A stretch of 18,001 bases of DNA from DQTL01 sp964396505 (GCA_964396505.1 CAYNFJ010000037.1:1-18001); one strand, 5' to 3'. Positions 1 to 6,805 are shown, counted from the first letter of the stretch. Notes: generated from the sequence alone by a model not told the origin. Numbers and translations are program-made.

Positions 1-1705
1 CGGCTTCATCGGTAGCCGAAATGGCATTGTACATTTGTTCCGCATCAGATTGTGGGGTGTAAAATGTAAGTGTTAAGCCTGATTGATCACCAATAATACG
101 ATTTACCTGAGAAGACAAATCAAAAATTCCGATTCCATCACCTTCATTACACACGCGTATTCCTCCCGGATTGTTCAATACCGGAGCCGGATTCACTATC
201 AAATCAAAAGAAGTCGTGTTATAACAACCTATATCACTGGTAATTCTGGCATAGACCGTTTGAGGATTGGATGTATTGGTATAAGGACTTGTTAGCGGAT
301 TAGAACCTGCCACAGCATCTTCTTCTGTTTCATAATAAGTGATAACTACACCCGTTTGTCCACCGGCTATAGTATCACTTTGAGACTCTAAATCAAATGA
401 AGCAGAATCTCCTCCTTGAGCGGTACTACACATGGTCATATTATCAGGTTGAGTTATAGGATATTCGTCTTCAGGTGAAACCAAAAGTTCAAAATTAGTA
501 AGTGCATAACAAGTTGAATTATCATCGGATACGCGTACCCATATGACCGTATCTTGAGAAACTTGGTAAGCCGTGGGGTTGGTGATAGGATTGGTTTCAT
601 TATCTGCATCTGCTTCAGAGGTATAATAGGTCACGGTCACATCAGTTTGACCGTTCACAATCGTGGATTCATTTTCAGTCAAATCAAATGTTCCTACACC
701 GCCGGGTGCACATATTTCCATATCTTCGGGTTGCGTAGCCTCCACTGTTGCTTGACCATTAACCGTGACAGTTACCTGATCTTCAATAGTGTAATCTGTA
801 CCATATATGTTATATTCTAAATGTGCAGTGTAAGTAGTGGTCGCAGCTGGGCACACCCAAGTATTCAGATCATTGGAAATTACATTATTATTCTCATCTA
901 ACCAGGTAAATTCATAATCTACTGTAAAATTATCATCCGGTACAAAACGCCATTGCTTATCAGTTGCTGTCCAAGGTCCTGTATTTCTACCCGGTGCCGT
1001 ATAAGCCACCGTACCGGATTCATTTTGTATTCCTAAGAGTGCATTCCCGTTATTCCAATCGGTACAAGTAGGTTTATCATCGATATACACATCAATAATA
1101 TTGCTGGTTTCATATAATATAATGTGTTGGGTTGTTTTTAAACTGGGGCAAAAATAATGACAAACTTGATTAAAAGTAACAACAAAAGTTCTAAAAGGTG
1201 CCGTTCCGGAAATATAATACTCAATACTTCCGCAAACACTGGGATCTATATCATGATACGCACCAAAAATGGCATTGGTAATTAGGTTGGGATCCGGAGC
1301 TGATTCATCAAAAGACCAAGGGCAGAACTCACCGGCATCTGCCAAATCAAAAGTAAGCACCCCATTGGAACCGATTAATAATTGATTGTAGGTATTACCA
1401 AAGAAACTAAAATCAAAACCTATATCAATTGGGTCTGACCAGAGGTCGTCAAGATTGACACTTACCGGAGTTCCCGGTTGTGCAAACAAGGGACAATTAA
1501 CATCGCCTACAATATACGAAGAGGTGTCATCCCCGCCTCCAATTAAATCAAAGTTCACAGCAGCAGATAACTCCGTACAAGGGCCGCCGGCACATCCTAC
1601 TTCATCATCTTCTCCGGCGTTCAAGAATGCACAATCTGAATTCGTTTGAGCCGACAAAGTTAATAATGAGGAAAAAAAGACTAAAAAAAGTAATAATTTT
1701 TTCAT
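1..1705 (-). CDS. Large secreted repeat protein, gliding/T9SS-type, N-terminal part (3' end off the left edge)
   Basis: A frame stays open on the minus strand from ATG at 1705-1703 to the window edge (568 codons, no stop). Residues 1-20 form a signal peptide (MKK, hydrophobic stretch, cut near SA-Q). Residues about 40-270 resemble the N-terminal region of flavobacterial 'gliding motility-associated' surface proteins: a beta-rich stretch with IGFDFSFFGNTY, IGSNGVLTF and a later TTQHIILYET...DWNNGNALLGIQN pattern. From about residue 332 follow repeats of about 94 residues, each with Cys, then FDL about 8-11 residues later, then Y(Y/F) and a DA..NP(I/L) stretch. Such proteins are usually exported by the type IX secretion system through a C-terminal type B signal, which lies outside the window, so T9SS export is inferred. 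Likely a cell-surface or secreted adhesin-like protein. The gene stands alone and is divergent from the YihY operon. Confidence 0.85.
   Translation of the reverse strand, partial: MKKLLLFLVFFSSLLTLSAQTNSDCAFLNAGEDDEVGCAGGPCTELSAAVNFDLIGGGDDTSSYIVGDVNCPLFAQPGTPVSVNLDDLWSDPIDIGFDFSFFGNTYNQLLIGSNGVLTFDLADAGEFCPWSFDESAPDPNLITNAIFGAYHDIDPSVCGSIEYYISGTAPFRTFVVTFNQVCHYFCPSLKTTQHIILYETSNIIDVYIDDKPTCTDWNNGNALLGIQNESGTVAYTAPGRNTGPWTATDKQWRFVPDDNFTVDYEFTWLDENNNVISNDLNTWVCPAATTTYTAHLEYNIYGTDYTIEDQVTVTVNGQATVEATQPEDMEICAPGGVGTFDLTENESTIVNGQTDVTVTYYTSEADADNETNPITNPTAYQVSQDTVIWVRVSDDNSTCYALTNFELLVSPEDEYPITQPDNMTMCSTAQGGDSASFDLESQSDTIAGGQTGVVITYYETEEDAVAGSNPLTSPYTNTSNPQTVYARITSDIGCYNTTSFDLIVNPAPVLNNPGGIRVCNEGDGIGIFDLSSQVNRIIGDQSGLTLTFYTPQSDAEQMYNAISATDEA
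2..712 (-). repeat. Tandem protein-domain repeats of about 94 residues in the secreted protein
   Basis: Translated on the minus strand, Cys332, Cys426 and Cys519 start three successive copies (nt 431-712, 152-430 and 2-151, the last cut by the edge). Each copy has FDL at residues 340, 437 and 528, then a T-Y-Y/F-x-(T/S/P)-x-x-(D/S)DA segment. The copies are diverged at DNA level, so this is an old domain duplication and not a recent DNA repeat. The remaining copies probably continue beyond the left edge. Confidence 0.75.
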
Positions 1706-1749
1706 AAAAAATGATGTATATGTTTCTAAAACGTAAATATATTAAGTTA

Positions 1750-1757
1750 CAAATTTA
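1750..1757 (-). promoter_or_regulatory. Bacteroidota -7 box for the secreted repeat protein
   Basis: The minus strand reads TAAATTTG, an exact TAnnTTTG match, 44 bp upstream of the ATG at 1705. No clear TTG (-33) element stands at the usual distance. Confidence rests on the exact box and its position in a divergent intergenic region. Confidence 0.55.
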
Positions 1758-1773
1758 ATGAAATTATTTTATA

Positions 1774-1781
1774 TAAATTTG
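1774..1781 (+). promoter_or_regulatory. Bacteroidota -7 box for the YihY-Trx-kdsB-DUF4126 operon
   Basis: TAAATTTG matches TAnnTTTG exactly and lies 20 bp before the ATG at 1802, which implies a very short leader. It is the same eight bases as the divergent box at 1750-1757 on the other strand. Confidence 0.6.
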
Positions 1782-1801
1782 CCCAATCCTTATATTTTGA
1801 T

Positions 1802-2725
1802 ATGTCAGAGAATATTGAAGCTAAATTATTAAAAATTCCCGTCCTGAATTGGTTGGTCAAATTGACCAAAAAAATCAAGATTCCGGGTCTCAAGGGAATG
1901 TCCTTATATGACATTCTAGAGCTTTATGTCATTGGAATTGTCAAAGGCGCCCTAACCTCGAGAGCCGGTGGTATTGCTTTTAGTTTTTTGATGGCAATTT
2001 TTCCATTTCTTATTTTTATTTTGACACTTATCCAATACATTCCTATTGACGGATTTCAAGAAGATTTTTTTTATTTGACCGAACAATGGTTACCTCCTAC
2101 CACCTCTACCGCAGTAAATGAACAAGTGATCAATTATATTACCAATCACAATTATGGAGGTGTGATATCTATGTATTTTCTCTTGTCAATTTTTTTAATG
2201 ACCAATGGAATAAATGCCATCTTTGGAGGTTTTGAATATTCCTATCACGTAGAAGTAGGTCGTAATGTCATCAGACAATATTTTATAGCATTGGGAGTTT
2301 CTATCATATTAGCATTGTATCTGTTACTGACCGTATTGGTCGCTTTTTATTTTGAAGTAGGCATTGAAAAATTGAATCATAGTGGATTGGTGAGCAATGA
2401 TGTATTTTGGATTGTACTGGGGCAAAAGATCTTTTTTGTTGTGATGGTTTTTATATCGGTTTCCACTTTATTTTATTTTGGCACCAAAGAAGGGAAGCAT
2501 TATTCTTTCTTTTCAGCAGGTTCTATTATGACTACCTTACTAATTTTATTATTAATATATTTGTTTGGCATATATGTTGTAAGATACTCAAAGTACAATG
2601 AATTATATGGCAGTATAGGCACCTTATTAATATTTATGTTGTTTATATGGTTAAATTCCATAATTTTACTGCTTGGTTTTGAACTAAATGCCAGCTTATA
2701 TCAAATTAAAAAACGTATTAATTAA
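1802..2725 (+). CDS. YihY/virulence factor BrkB family inner-membrane protein
   Basis: The 307-residue protein has a short cytoplasmic N-terminus and about six hydrophobic segments (roughly 57-80, 119-142, 161-186, 201-224, 233-258, 268-290). The family signature RAGGIAFSFLMAIFP is at 54-68, and GFELNASL closes the last segment. This is the full length for the Pfam Virul_fac_BrkB family, once mis-named ribonuclease BN. The molecular role of the family is not settled; it is an integral inner-membrane protein often found in housekeeping contexts. Here it is the first gene of a tight plus-strand unit: the thioredoxin ATG follows its stop by 10 nt. The start at 1802 fits the -7 box just upstream. 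Base composition matches the neighbours. Confidence 0.9.
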   Translation: MSENIEAKLLKIPVLNWLVKLTKKIKIPGLKGMSLYDILELYVIGIVKGALTSRAGGIAFSFLMAIFPFLIFILTLIQYIPIDGFQEDFFYLTEQWLPPTTSTAVNEQVINYITNHNYGGVISMYFLLSIFLMTNGINAIFGGFEYSYHVEVGRNVIRQYFIALGVSIILALYLLLTVLVAFYFEVGIEKLNHSGLVSNDVFWIVLGQKIFFVVMVFISVSTLFYFGTKEGKHYSFFSAGSIMTTLLILLLIYLFGIYVVRYSKYNELYGSIGTLLIFMLFIWLNSIILLLGFELNASLYQIKKRIN

Positions 2726-2735
2726 TTTAAAAACA

Positions 2736-3236
2736 ATGAAACGAAACATTTTAACACTACTACTTATCAGTTATGCAGCATTCTCTTTTGCACAAGATAC
2801 AGCAACAGAAGCAAGCATTTCATCAGACAAAGAAAATGCAAAGAAAGAAGCCCATTGGATAGCCGATTTTAATACTGCCAAACAATTAGCCAAAAAAGAA
2901 AACAAACCTTTGTTAGTCTTTTTTACCGGTTCTGATTGGTGTGGCCCTTGTAAAATATTGCATAAATACTTTTTTGAAACAGCCGAATTTATAAAACTAG
3001 CCGACAAAGAGCTCATTCTTTACAAAGCAGATTTTCCCAGACGTACTGATGCTATCACACCGGAGCAAAAAAAGATGAATTATAAAATTAAAAGTGAATT
3101 TGTGATTCGTGGTTTTCCTACCGTTGTTATGTTAAATTCCAAAGGAGAAGAGGTAGGAAGACGTACCGGATTTACCTATGACCACGACACGCAATATCAC
3201 TATGCTTTGATAAAAGATGCTATTAAAAAGAACTAA
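2736..3236 (+). CDS. Exported thioredoxin-family protein (WCGPC)
   Basis: The 166-residue protein starts with a signal peptide (MKRNI, then a hydrophobic run, likely cut near residue 19 after SFA). A thioredoxin fold covers about residues 40-166. The redox site is W68-C69-G70-P71-C72, preceded by a beta strand (LLVFFTGSD), and a cis-proline region follows in RGFPTVVML. Periplasmic location and disulfide reductase or exchange activity are inferred from signal plus motif. I chose ATG 2736 because the upstream in-frame ATG at 2688 lies inside the YihY gene and would put 16 charged residues ahead of the signal peptide. The gene is 10 nt after YihY and 17 nt before kdsB, so it is probably cotranscribed with both. 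The substrate is unknown. Confidence 0.88.
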   Translation: MKRNILTLLLISYAAFSFAQDTATEASISSDKENAKKEAHWIADFNTAKQLAKKENKPLLVFFTGSDWCGPCKILHKYFFETAEFIKLADKELILYKADFPRRTDAITPEQKKMNYKIKSEFVIRGFPTVVMLNSKGEEVGRRTGFTYDHDTQYHYALIKDAIKKN

Positions 3237-3253
3237 TAATTGAATCACCTTTA

Positions 3254-3997
3254 ATGAAGACAATTGCCGTAATACCTGCCCGTTATAAAGCCTCTAGGTT
3301 TCCGGGCAAGTTATTACAAAAATTGGATGATAAATCGGTTATTCTACACACATACGAAGCTACACTCGCTACCGATTTATTTGAAAAAGTGATTGTAGTG
3401 ACCGATAGTCAATTGATTTATGATGAAATCAAAAATCACGGAGGAGATGTGTTTATCAGTCAAAAAGAACATCAAACCGGCAGTGATCGTATTGCCGAAT
3501 TTGCGACCGATTACGATGCCGATATTATCATCAATGTGCAAGGCGACGAGCCTTTTGTTAATAAAGCCATTCTAAATCAATTGATGGGTGTATTTGAAAC
3601 AGATACTACTAAAGAAATTGACATAGCATCCCTTGTATTTCCAATAGATGATCCGGCAGAAATAAACAATCCTAACAATGTAAAAGTGGTCTTGGATCAT
3701 CAAGATTTTGCGCTTTACTTTTCAAGAGCTCCTATACCCTATCCGCGTGACAAATCGCAAGCTACCTATTTACAACATATTGGGGTTTATGCATTTAGAA
3801 AAGAAGCTTTAATGCAATTCGCAAAATTACCATTGAGTCAATTGGAAAAGGCAGAAAGCCTTGAGAATTTGCGTTTTATAACCAATGGTTTTAAAGTAAA
3901 AATGCTAGTTACACCACATAAAAGCATCGGTATAGATACCGAGGAAGATCTTTACAAAGCCCGGAAATTTTTAAAAAAAACACACGATGCATCCTGA
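3254..3997 (+). CDS. kdsB: 3-deoxy-manno-octulosonate cytidylyltransferase (CMP-Kdo synthetase)
   Basis: KdsB activates Kdo with CTP to give CMP-Kdo in the cytoplasm, the donor for the inner core of lipopolysaccharide. The 247-residue length is normal for the family. The nucleotide-binding N-terminus is clear (AVIPARYKASRFPGKLL from residue 5, with R10 and the RFPGK loop), followed by QTGSDR at 74-79 and the metal/nucleotide motif VQGDEP at 95-100. Later HIGVYAFR and a LEKAESLENLRF stretch are family-typical, as is the C-terminal GIDTEEDL. The gene sits third in the YihY operon, and its last 11 nt overlap the start of the DUF4126 gene, which suggests translational coupling. It shows that the organism makes Kdo-containing LPS. 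Confidence 0.96.
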   Translation: MKTIAVIPARYKASRFPGKLLQKLDDKSVILHTYEATLATDLFEKVIVVTDSQLIYDEIKNHGGDVFISQKEHQTGSDRIAEFATDYDADIIINVQGDEPFVNKAILNQLMGVFETDTTKEIDIASLVFPIDDPAEINNPNNVKVVLDHQDFALYFSRAPIPYPRDKSQATYLQHIGVYAFRKEALMQFAKLPLSQLEKAESLENLRFITNGFKVKMLVTPHKSIGIDTEEDLYKARKFLKKTHDAS

Positions 3998-4559
3998 TAC
4001 CATTTTTAGCATATTGATTGGAATCGGGTTAGCCGCTTCAGTTGGATTTCGAATTTTTGTACCGCTGTTTGTATTGAGCATTGCCACTTATTACGGAATA
4101 ATTCCTTTAAATGAAAATTGGGAATGGGTAGGGAGTAGCACAGCCATAATTATCTTAGGTATAGCCACCATTGTAGAAATAGGAGCTTATTTAATTCCTT
4201 GGTTAGACAATCTGCTGGACAGTATTGCTGTTCCATTAGCGGCTGTTGCAGGAACTGCCGTAATGGTCGCAACAGTATCAGATTTGAACCCTGCTATTAC
4301 TTGGGCTTTGGCTATAATTGCCGGTGGTGGAACTGCCACCGCTATTCAAAGTTCTACCACCACTGCGCGCCTGGCTTCCAGTACTACAACAGCAGGATTT
4401 GCCAATCCTATACTGTCCACAGCAGAAACCGGCACTTCTATACTTGTTTCGATTCTTTCGGTTTTATATCCGATTATTGCTGTTATTGTAACCCTTATTT
4501 TTCTTTGGATTATTTTTAAAGTATTGAAGCTTTTTCGAAAAAAGAAACCTACCAACTAG
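3987..4559 (+). CDS. DUF4126 family membrane protein
   Basis: The protein has 190 residues with about five hydrophobic segments. The N-terminal GIGLAASVGFRIFVPLFVLS stretch, the following W-containing loop and the Ala/Thr/Gly-rich central part (GGGTATAIQSSTTTARLASS) are characteristic of the DUF4126 family. The C-terminal segment is a membrane helix ending in a basic tail (RKKKPTN). Function is unknown. The ATG overlaps the end of kdsB by 11 nt in another frame, so it is probably translated by coupling and is the last gene of the operon. I see no strong terminator after it; a T-rich stretch without a good stem follows at about 4573. Confidence 0.85.
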   Translation: MHPDTIFSILIGIGLAASVGFRIFVPLFVLSIATYYGIIPLNENWEWVGSSTAIIILGIATIVEIGAYLIPWLDNLLDSIAVPLAAVAGTAVMVATVSDLNPAITWALAIIAGGGTATAIQSSTTTARLASSTTTAGFANPILSTAETGTSILVSILSVLYPIIAVIVTLIFLWIIFKVLKLFRKKKPTN

Positions 4560-4623
4560 TACAACTCTTGTTTTTTCTCTATTTATTTGATTGGAATACA
4601 ATTCCAAATTTGGATGGTTATTG

Positions 4624-4631
4624 TATCTTTG
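4624..4631 (+). promoter_or_regulatory. Bacteroidota -7 box for hisS
   Basis: TATCTTTG is an exact TAnnTTTG match 25 bp before the hisS ATG at 4657. It gives hisS a promoter separate from the upstream operon. It also argues against the longer in-frame TTG start at 4591, which lies upstream of this box. Confidence 0.65.
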
Positions 4632-4656
4632 CCGCAGAACCATTAAACCAGATTCT

Positions 4657-6021
4657 ATGAAACCCGGAATTCCTAAAGGGACACGTGATTTTTCGGCTAT
4701 GGAAATAGCCCAACGAAATTATATATTTGAGACCATTAAAAGTACATTTGAAAAATTTGGGTTTCAACCTATTGAAACACCCTCCTTTGAAAAGTCAGCC
4801 ACTTTAATGGGTAAATATGGTGAAGAAGGCGATAGATTGATCTTTAAAATCCTGAATTCCGGTGATTATCTAGCCAAAATAGACCCTCAATTATTAGCAG
4901 AAAAAAATAGCAAAAAATTAACTCCAAAGATTTCTGAAAAAGCATTAAGATATGATCTCACCGTGCCATTTGCCCGGTATGTAGTACAACATCTCAATGA
5001 TTTAGTATTACCCTTTAAACGGTATCAAATACAACCGGTTTGGCGCGCAGACCGACCTCAAAAAGGACGATACAGAGAATTTTATCAATGTGATGCCGAT
5101 GTAGTAGGCAGCACTTCTCTATGGCAAGAAATTGAGTTTATCCAACTCTATGATGCTGTTTTTAATTCTTTGGGTTTACAACATGTTACAATCAAGATTA
5201 ACAATCGTAAAATACTTGCAGGAATAGCCGAAGTAATCGGGGAACAAGACAAATTAATAGACTTTACCATTGCACTGGATAAATTGGATAAAATAGGCAA
5301 AGAAGGAGTTGTTCAAGAATTAAAAAACAAAGGAATTAACGAGGAATCTATTCATAAATTGAATCCACTATTTTCATTTGAAGGTAGTAATAATGAACGA
5401 ATCAAGCAACTGGAAAAGCTTTTGGAAAATTCTGAAATTGGATCGAAAGGGGTAGCCGAATTACGTTTTATCAACGAACATATTGATGCGATAGGTCTGG
5501 AAACCGCTTTATTGGAACCGGATGTGACACTTGCCAGAGGTTTAAACTATTATACGGGAACCATATTAGAGGTGGTAGCCAATGATGTAAAAATAGGTTC
5601 TATAGGTGGTGGCGGACGTTACGATGATTTGACCGGAATTTTCGGGCTAAAGAATATGAGTGGTATGGGCATTTCTTTTGGTCTAGACCGGATTTATTAT
5701 GTACTGGAAGAACTGGATTTATTTAATAATATCAAACAGCCCAAGCCGGACATCTTATTTATCAATTTCGGGAACACCGAAGCACTTTATGCTACAAAAA
5801 CTATCAAAAAATTACGCAAATACGGAATTATTGCCGAATTATATCCGGATGCCAGCAAAATGAAAAAACAAATGGGCTATGCCAACAAGCGCCAAATATC
5901 GTACGTAGTTTTAGCGGGAAGTAGCGAAATTGAACAGCAACAATTTACCTTAAAAAACATGGAAACCGGAGAACAAACAGTAGTAAATTATGATGTTTTA
6001 TTGAAAACAGTAATAAAATGA
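4657..6021 (+). CDS. hisS: Histidyl-tRNA synthetase
   Basis: This class II aminoacyl-tRNA synthetase charges tRNA-His. With the ATG at 4657 it has 454 residues and begins KPGIPKGTRDF, the standard HisRS N-terminus. Visible sites are the motif 1 region with LRYDLTVPFARYV (about 97-109), motif 2 from VWRADRPQKGRYREF (128-142), the histidine-binding motif LARGLNYYTG (292-301), GGGGRYDDL (317-325) and motif 3 GMGISFGLDR (336-345). The last 90 or so residues form the anticodon-binding domain, with ASKMKKQMGYANK. The gene ends against the 3' end of the convergent rnpB gene, with only about 6 bp between the stop and the rnpB T-tract. Confidence 0.97.
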   Translation: MKPGIPKGTRDFSAMEIAQRNYIFETIKSTFEKFGFQPIETPSFEKSATLMGKYGEEGDRLIFKILNSGDYLAKIDPQLLAEKNSKKLTPKISEKALRYDLTVPFARYVVQHLNDLVLPFKRYQIQPVWRADRPQKGRYREFYQCDADVVGSTSLWQEIEFIQLYDAVFNSLGLQHVTIKINNRKILAGIAEVIGEQDKLIDFTIALDKLDKIGKEGVVQELKNKGINEESIHKLNPLFSFEGSNNERIKQLEKLLENSEIGSKGVAELRFINEHIDAIGLETALLEPDVTLARGLNYYTGTILEVVANDVKIGSIGGGGRYDDLTGIFGLKNMSGMGISFGLDRIYYVLEELDLFNNIKQPKPDILFINFGNTEALYATKTIKKLRKYGIIAELYPDASKMKKQMGYANKRQISYVVLAGSSEIEQQQFTLKNMETGEQTVVNYDVLLKTVIK

Positions 6022-6033
6022 TGTTATAAAAAA

Positions 6034-6339
6034 AGCAGATCTATAAGCCGGGTTCTGTATCCGCACAAGACGGATTCTTATCATTTATCTGGCCAAGCCA
6101 TTACTGACTTGATCTAGCTGCCTACCCCTTGAAATCGGTCGAGTAAACCTCAAACTTCAATATACATGGCATTACACTACGTAGAGTTTACCTGATTTCA
6201 CTACAGCATTACCTGTACATACTTTCTGTTGCACTTTTCCTATCCCGTATGTACGGGACGACGGCTATTAACCGCTACGTTACTCTTTAGTGCCCGGACT
6301 TTCCTATACGCTAATAGCGCATCGATAAGACGATCTGCT
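6034..6339 (-). ncRNA. rnpB: RNase P RNA (bacterial type A)
   Basis: The RNA is the catalytic subunit that trims the 5' leader of tRNA precursors. The minus strand shows the universal 5' core GGAAAGTCCGGGC (6292-6304 region), an ACAGAAA segment further on, and the 3' core ACAGAACCCGGCTTAT (6043-6058) followed by AGATCTGC. The first bases (GCAGATCG) pair with the last (GATCTGC) to close helix P1. A run of seven T follows at 6028-6034. The 5' end is placed at about 6339 from the -7 box at 6344-6351; ends may be off by a few bases. At about 306 nt it is on the short side for a type A RNA. Confidence 0.95.
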
Positions 6340-6343
6340 TTTG

Positions 6344-6351
6344 CAAAAGTA
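6344..6351 (-). promoter_or_regulatory. Bacteroidota -7 box for rnpB
   Basis: The minus strand reads TACTTTTG, an exact TAnnTTTG match that ends about 5 bp before the first base of rnpB helix P1. A TTG at 6369-6367 stands 15 bp upstream, slightly close for a -33 element. The grpE promoter box at 8527-8534 has the same eight bases. Confidence 0.7.
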
Positions 6352-6383
6352 ATTTATTTTTTAATACAATTTGAATTAAAAAC

Positions 6384-6412
6384 AAAACCCACTCAATTAA
6401 AAACTGAGTGGG
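6384..6412 (-). terminator. Intrinsic terminator of small RNA copy A
   Basis: The minus strand carries an 11-bp stem (CCCACTCAGTT with AATTGAGTGGG) closing a TTT loop, followed by TTTT, G and TTTTT. On the plus strand the hairpin is followed by A-rich sequence, so it works only for minus-strand transcription. Confidence 0.8.
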
Positions 6413-6460
6413 AAAAATTGCTATGAAAAAGAAAAAGTGTTATTAGATTGCTCTAACAAC
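6384..6460 (-). ncRNA. Small RNA gene, copy A of a tandem pair (unassigned family)
   Basis: The minus-strand transcript is predicted to start near 6460, just after a TAnnTTTG box, and to end in a hairpin plus T-run. Its 5' hairpin has arms GTTGTTAG and CTAATAAC (8 bp, one G-U) around an AGCAAT loop. A single-stranded linker follows with two TTTTTC blocks and then ATAGCAATTTTT. The 3' hairpin has arms CCCACTCAGTT and AATTGAGTGGG (11 bp, one G-U) around loop TTT, followed by TTTTG and five T. The element differs from copy B (6602-6680) by four substitutions and one indel over about 74 nt. No ribosome site or reading frame is visible. It lies between rnpB and dnaJ. The Rfam family Flavo-1 is one candidate, but I cannot verify this. 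Function unknown. Confidence 0.72.
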
Positions 6461-6464
6461 GGGG

Positions 6465-6472
6465 CAAAGATA
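6465..6472 (-). promoter_or_regulatory. Bacteroidota -7 box of small RNA copy A
   Basis: The minus strand reads TATCTTTG, an exact TAnnTTTG match placed 4 bp before the first paired base of the 5' hairpin. In copy B the box is at exactly the same distance. The upstream side is very A/T-rich and shows no obvious -33 TTG at 17-23 bp. Confidence 0.65.
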
Positions 6473-6601
6473 CAATTTTATTTTTAAAAAAATAACTTTT
6501 ATGTCAAAAAAATAACGCGCGAGAAAATAACATACCATGTTTCATAGAAACTTTATATGTATTTAAAACAAAAAAAAGGAGCACGAAAAATAGTTGCAAA
6601 G

Positions 6602-6631
6602 AAAAACCCACTCAATTAGGAACTGAGTGGG
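6602..6631 (-). terminator. Intrinsic terminator of small RNA copy B
   Basis: The 11-bp stem on the minus strand is identical to that of copy A; only the triloop differs (CCT for TTT). TTTTT follows, then C and TTTG. Confidence 0.8.
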
Positions 6632-6680
6632 AAAAATTGCTATGAAAAAGAAAAAGTTGTTATTAGATTGCTCCAATAAC
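6602..6680 (-). ncRNA. Small RNA gene, copy B of a tandem pair (unassigned family)
   Basis: This copy has the same architecture as copy A, 220 bp further upstream on the minus strand. The 5' hairpin has arms GTTATTGG and CTAATAAC around the same AGCAAT loop, and two more pairs (TT with AA) can extend it to 10 bp. The linker of TTTTTC blocks and ATAGCAATTTTT is unchanged. The 3' hairpin has the same 11-bp arms around loop CCT, then five T. The two changes in the 5' arm relative to copy A exchange A-U and G-U pairs, so both stems stay paired. It has the best promoter of the window (TTTG, 19 bp, TATATTTG). No coding capacity is visible. Confidence 0.75.
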
Positions 6681-6684
6681 AAGA

Positions 6685-6715
6685 CAAATATATAACGCTT
6701 ATTTTAAATGACAAA
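6685..6715 (-). promoter_or_regulatory. Complete Bacteroidota promoter of small RNA copy B
   Basis: On the minus strand TTTG (6715-6712, the -33 element) is followed by a 19-bp spacer and TATATTTG (6692-6685, exact TAnnTTTG). Transcription would begin about 4-6 bp further, at the first paired base of the RNA. Confidence 0.75.
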
Positions 6716-6724
6716 ATTTTATGT

Positions 6725-6764
6725 AAAAAAAAATCAGCTCTACTGTTTAATAATAGAGCTGATT
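6725..6764 (-). terminator. Intrinsic terminator of the grpE-dnaJ operon
   Basis: An 11-bp perfect stem (AATCAGCTCTA with TAGAGCTGATT, loop of 11 nt) at 6732-6764 is followed on the minus strand by nine T. It stands about 40 bp after the dnaJ stop. It separates the chaperone operon from small RNA copy B, whose promoter lies just beyond it. Confidence 0.85.
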
Positions 6765-6805
6765 ATCAATGACTTACAAAAAGGTTGCTTAAAAAAATGT
6801 TAAAA

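Noticed and set aside
83..1649. Short plus-strand frames across the first 1.7 kb
   Set aside because: They overlap a single continuous minus-strand frame with signal peptide and domain repeats; their translations show no domain character.
2688..2735. Longer thioredoxin start at ATG 2688
   Set aside because: It sits inside the YihY gene and would bury the signal peptide behind 16 mostly polar residues.
4591..4656. Longer hisS start at TTG 4591
   Set aside because: It would add 22 residues ahead of the standard KPGIPKGTRDF N-terminus, and it lies upstream of the TAnnTTTG box at 4624-4631.
6229..6426. A 65-residue plus-strand frame after hisS
   Set aside because: It lies over the conserved rnpB core on the other strand and has no protein-like features.
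6384..6692. The duplicated 80-bp units as a CRISPR or insertion-sequence remnant
   Set aside because: There are only two copies, 220 bp apart, with no spacer regularity, no cas or transposase gene and no target-site duplication. The internal promoter-hairpin-terminator order is that of an RNA gene.
6423..6694. Plus-strand mini-frames starting ATG AAA AAG AAA AAG in both small RNA copies, as leader peptides
   Set aside because: The frame is not kept: a 1-nt indel gives MKKKKCY-stop in one copy and a longer peptide in the other. Promoters and terminators point to the minus strand.
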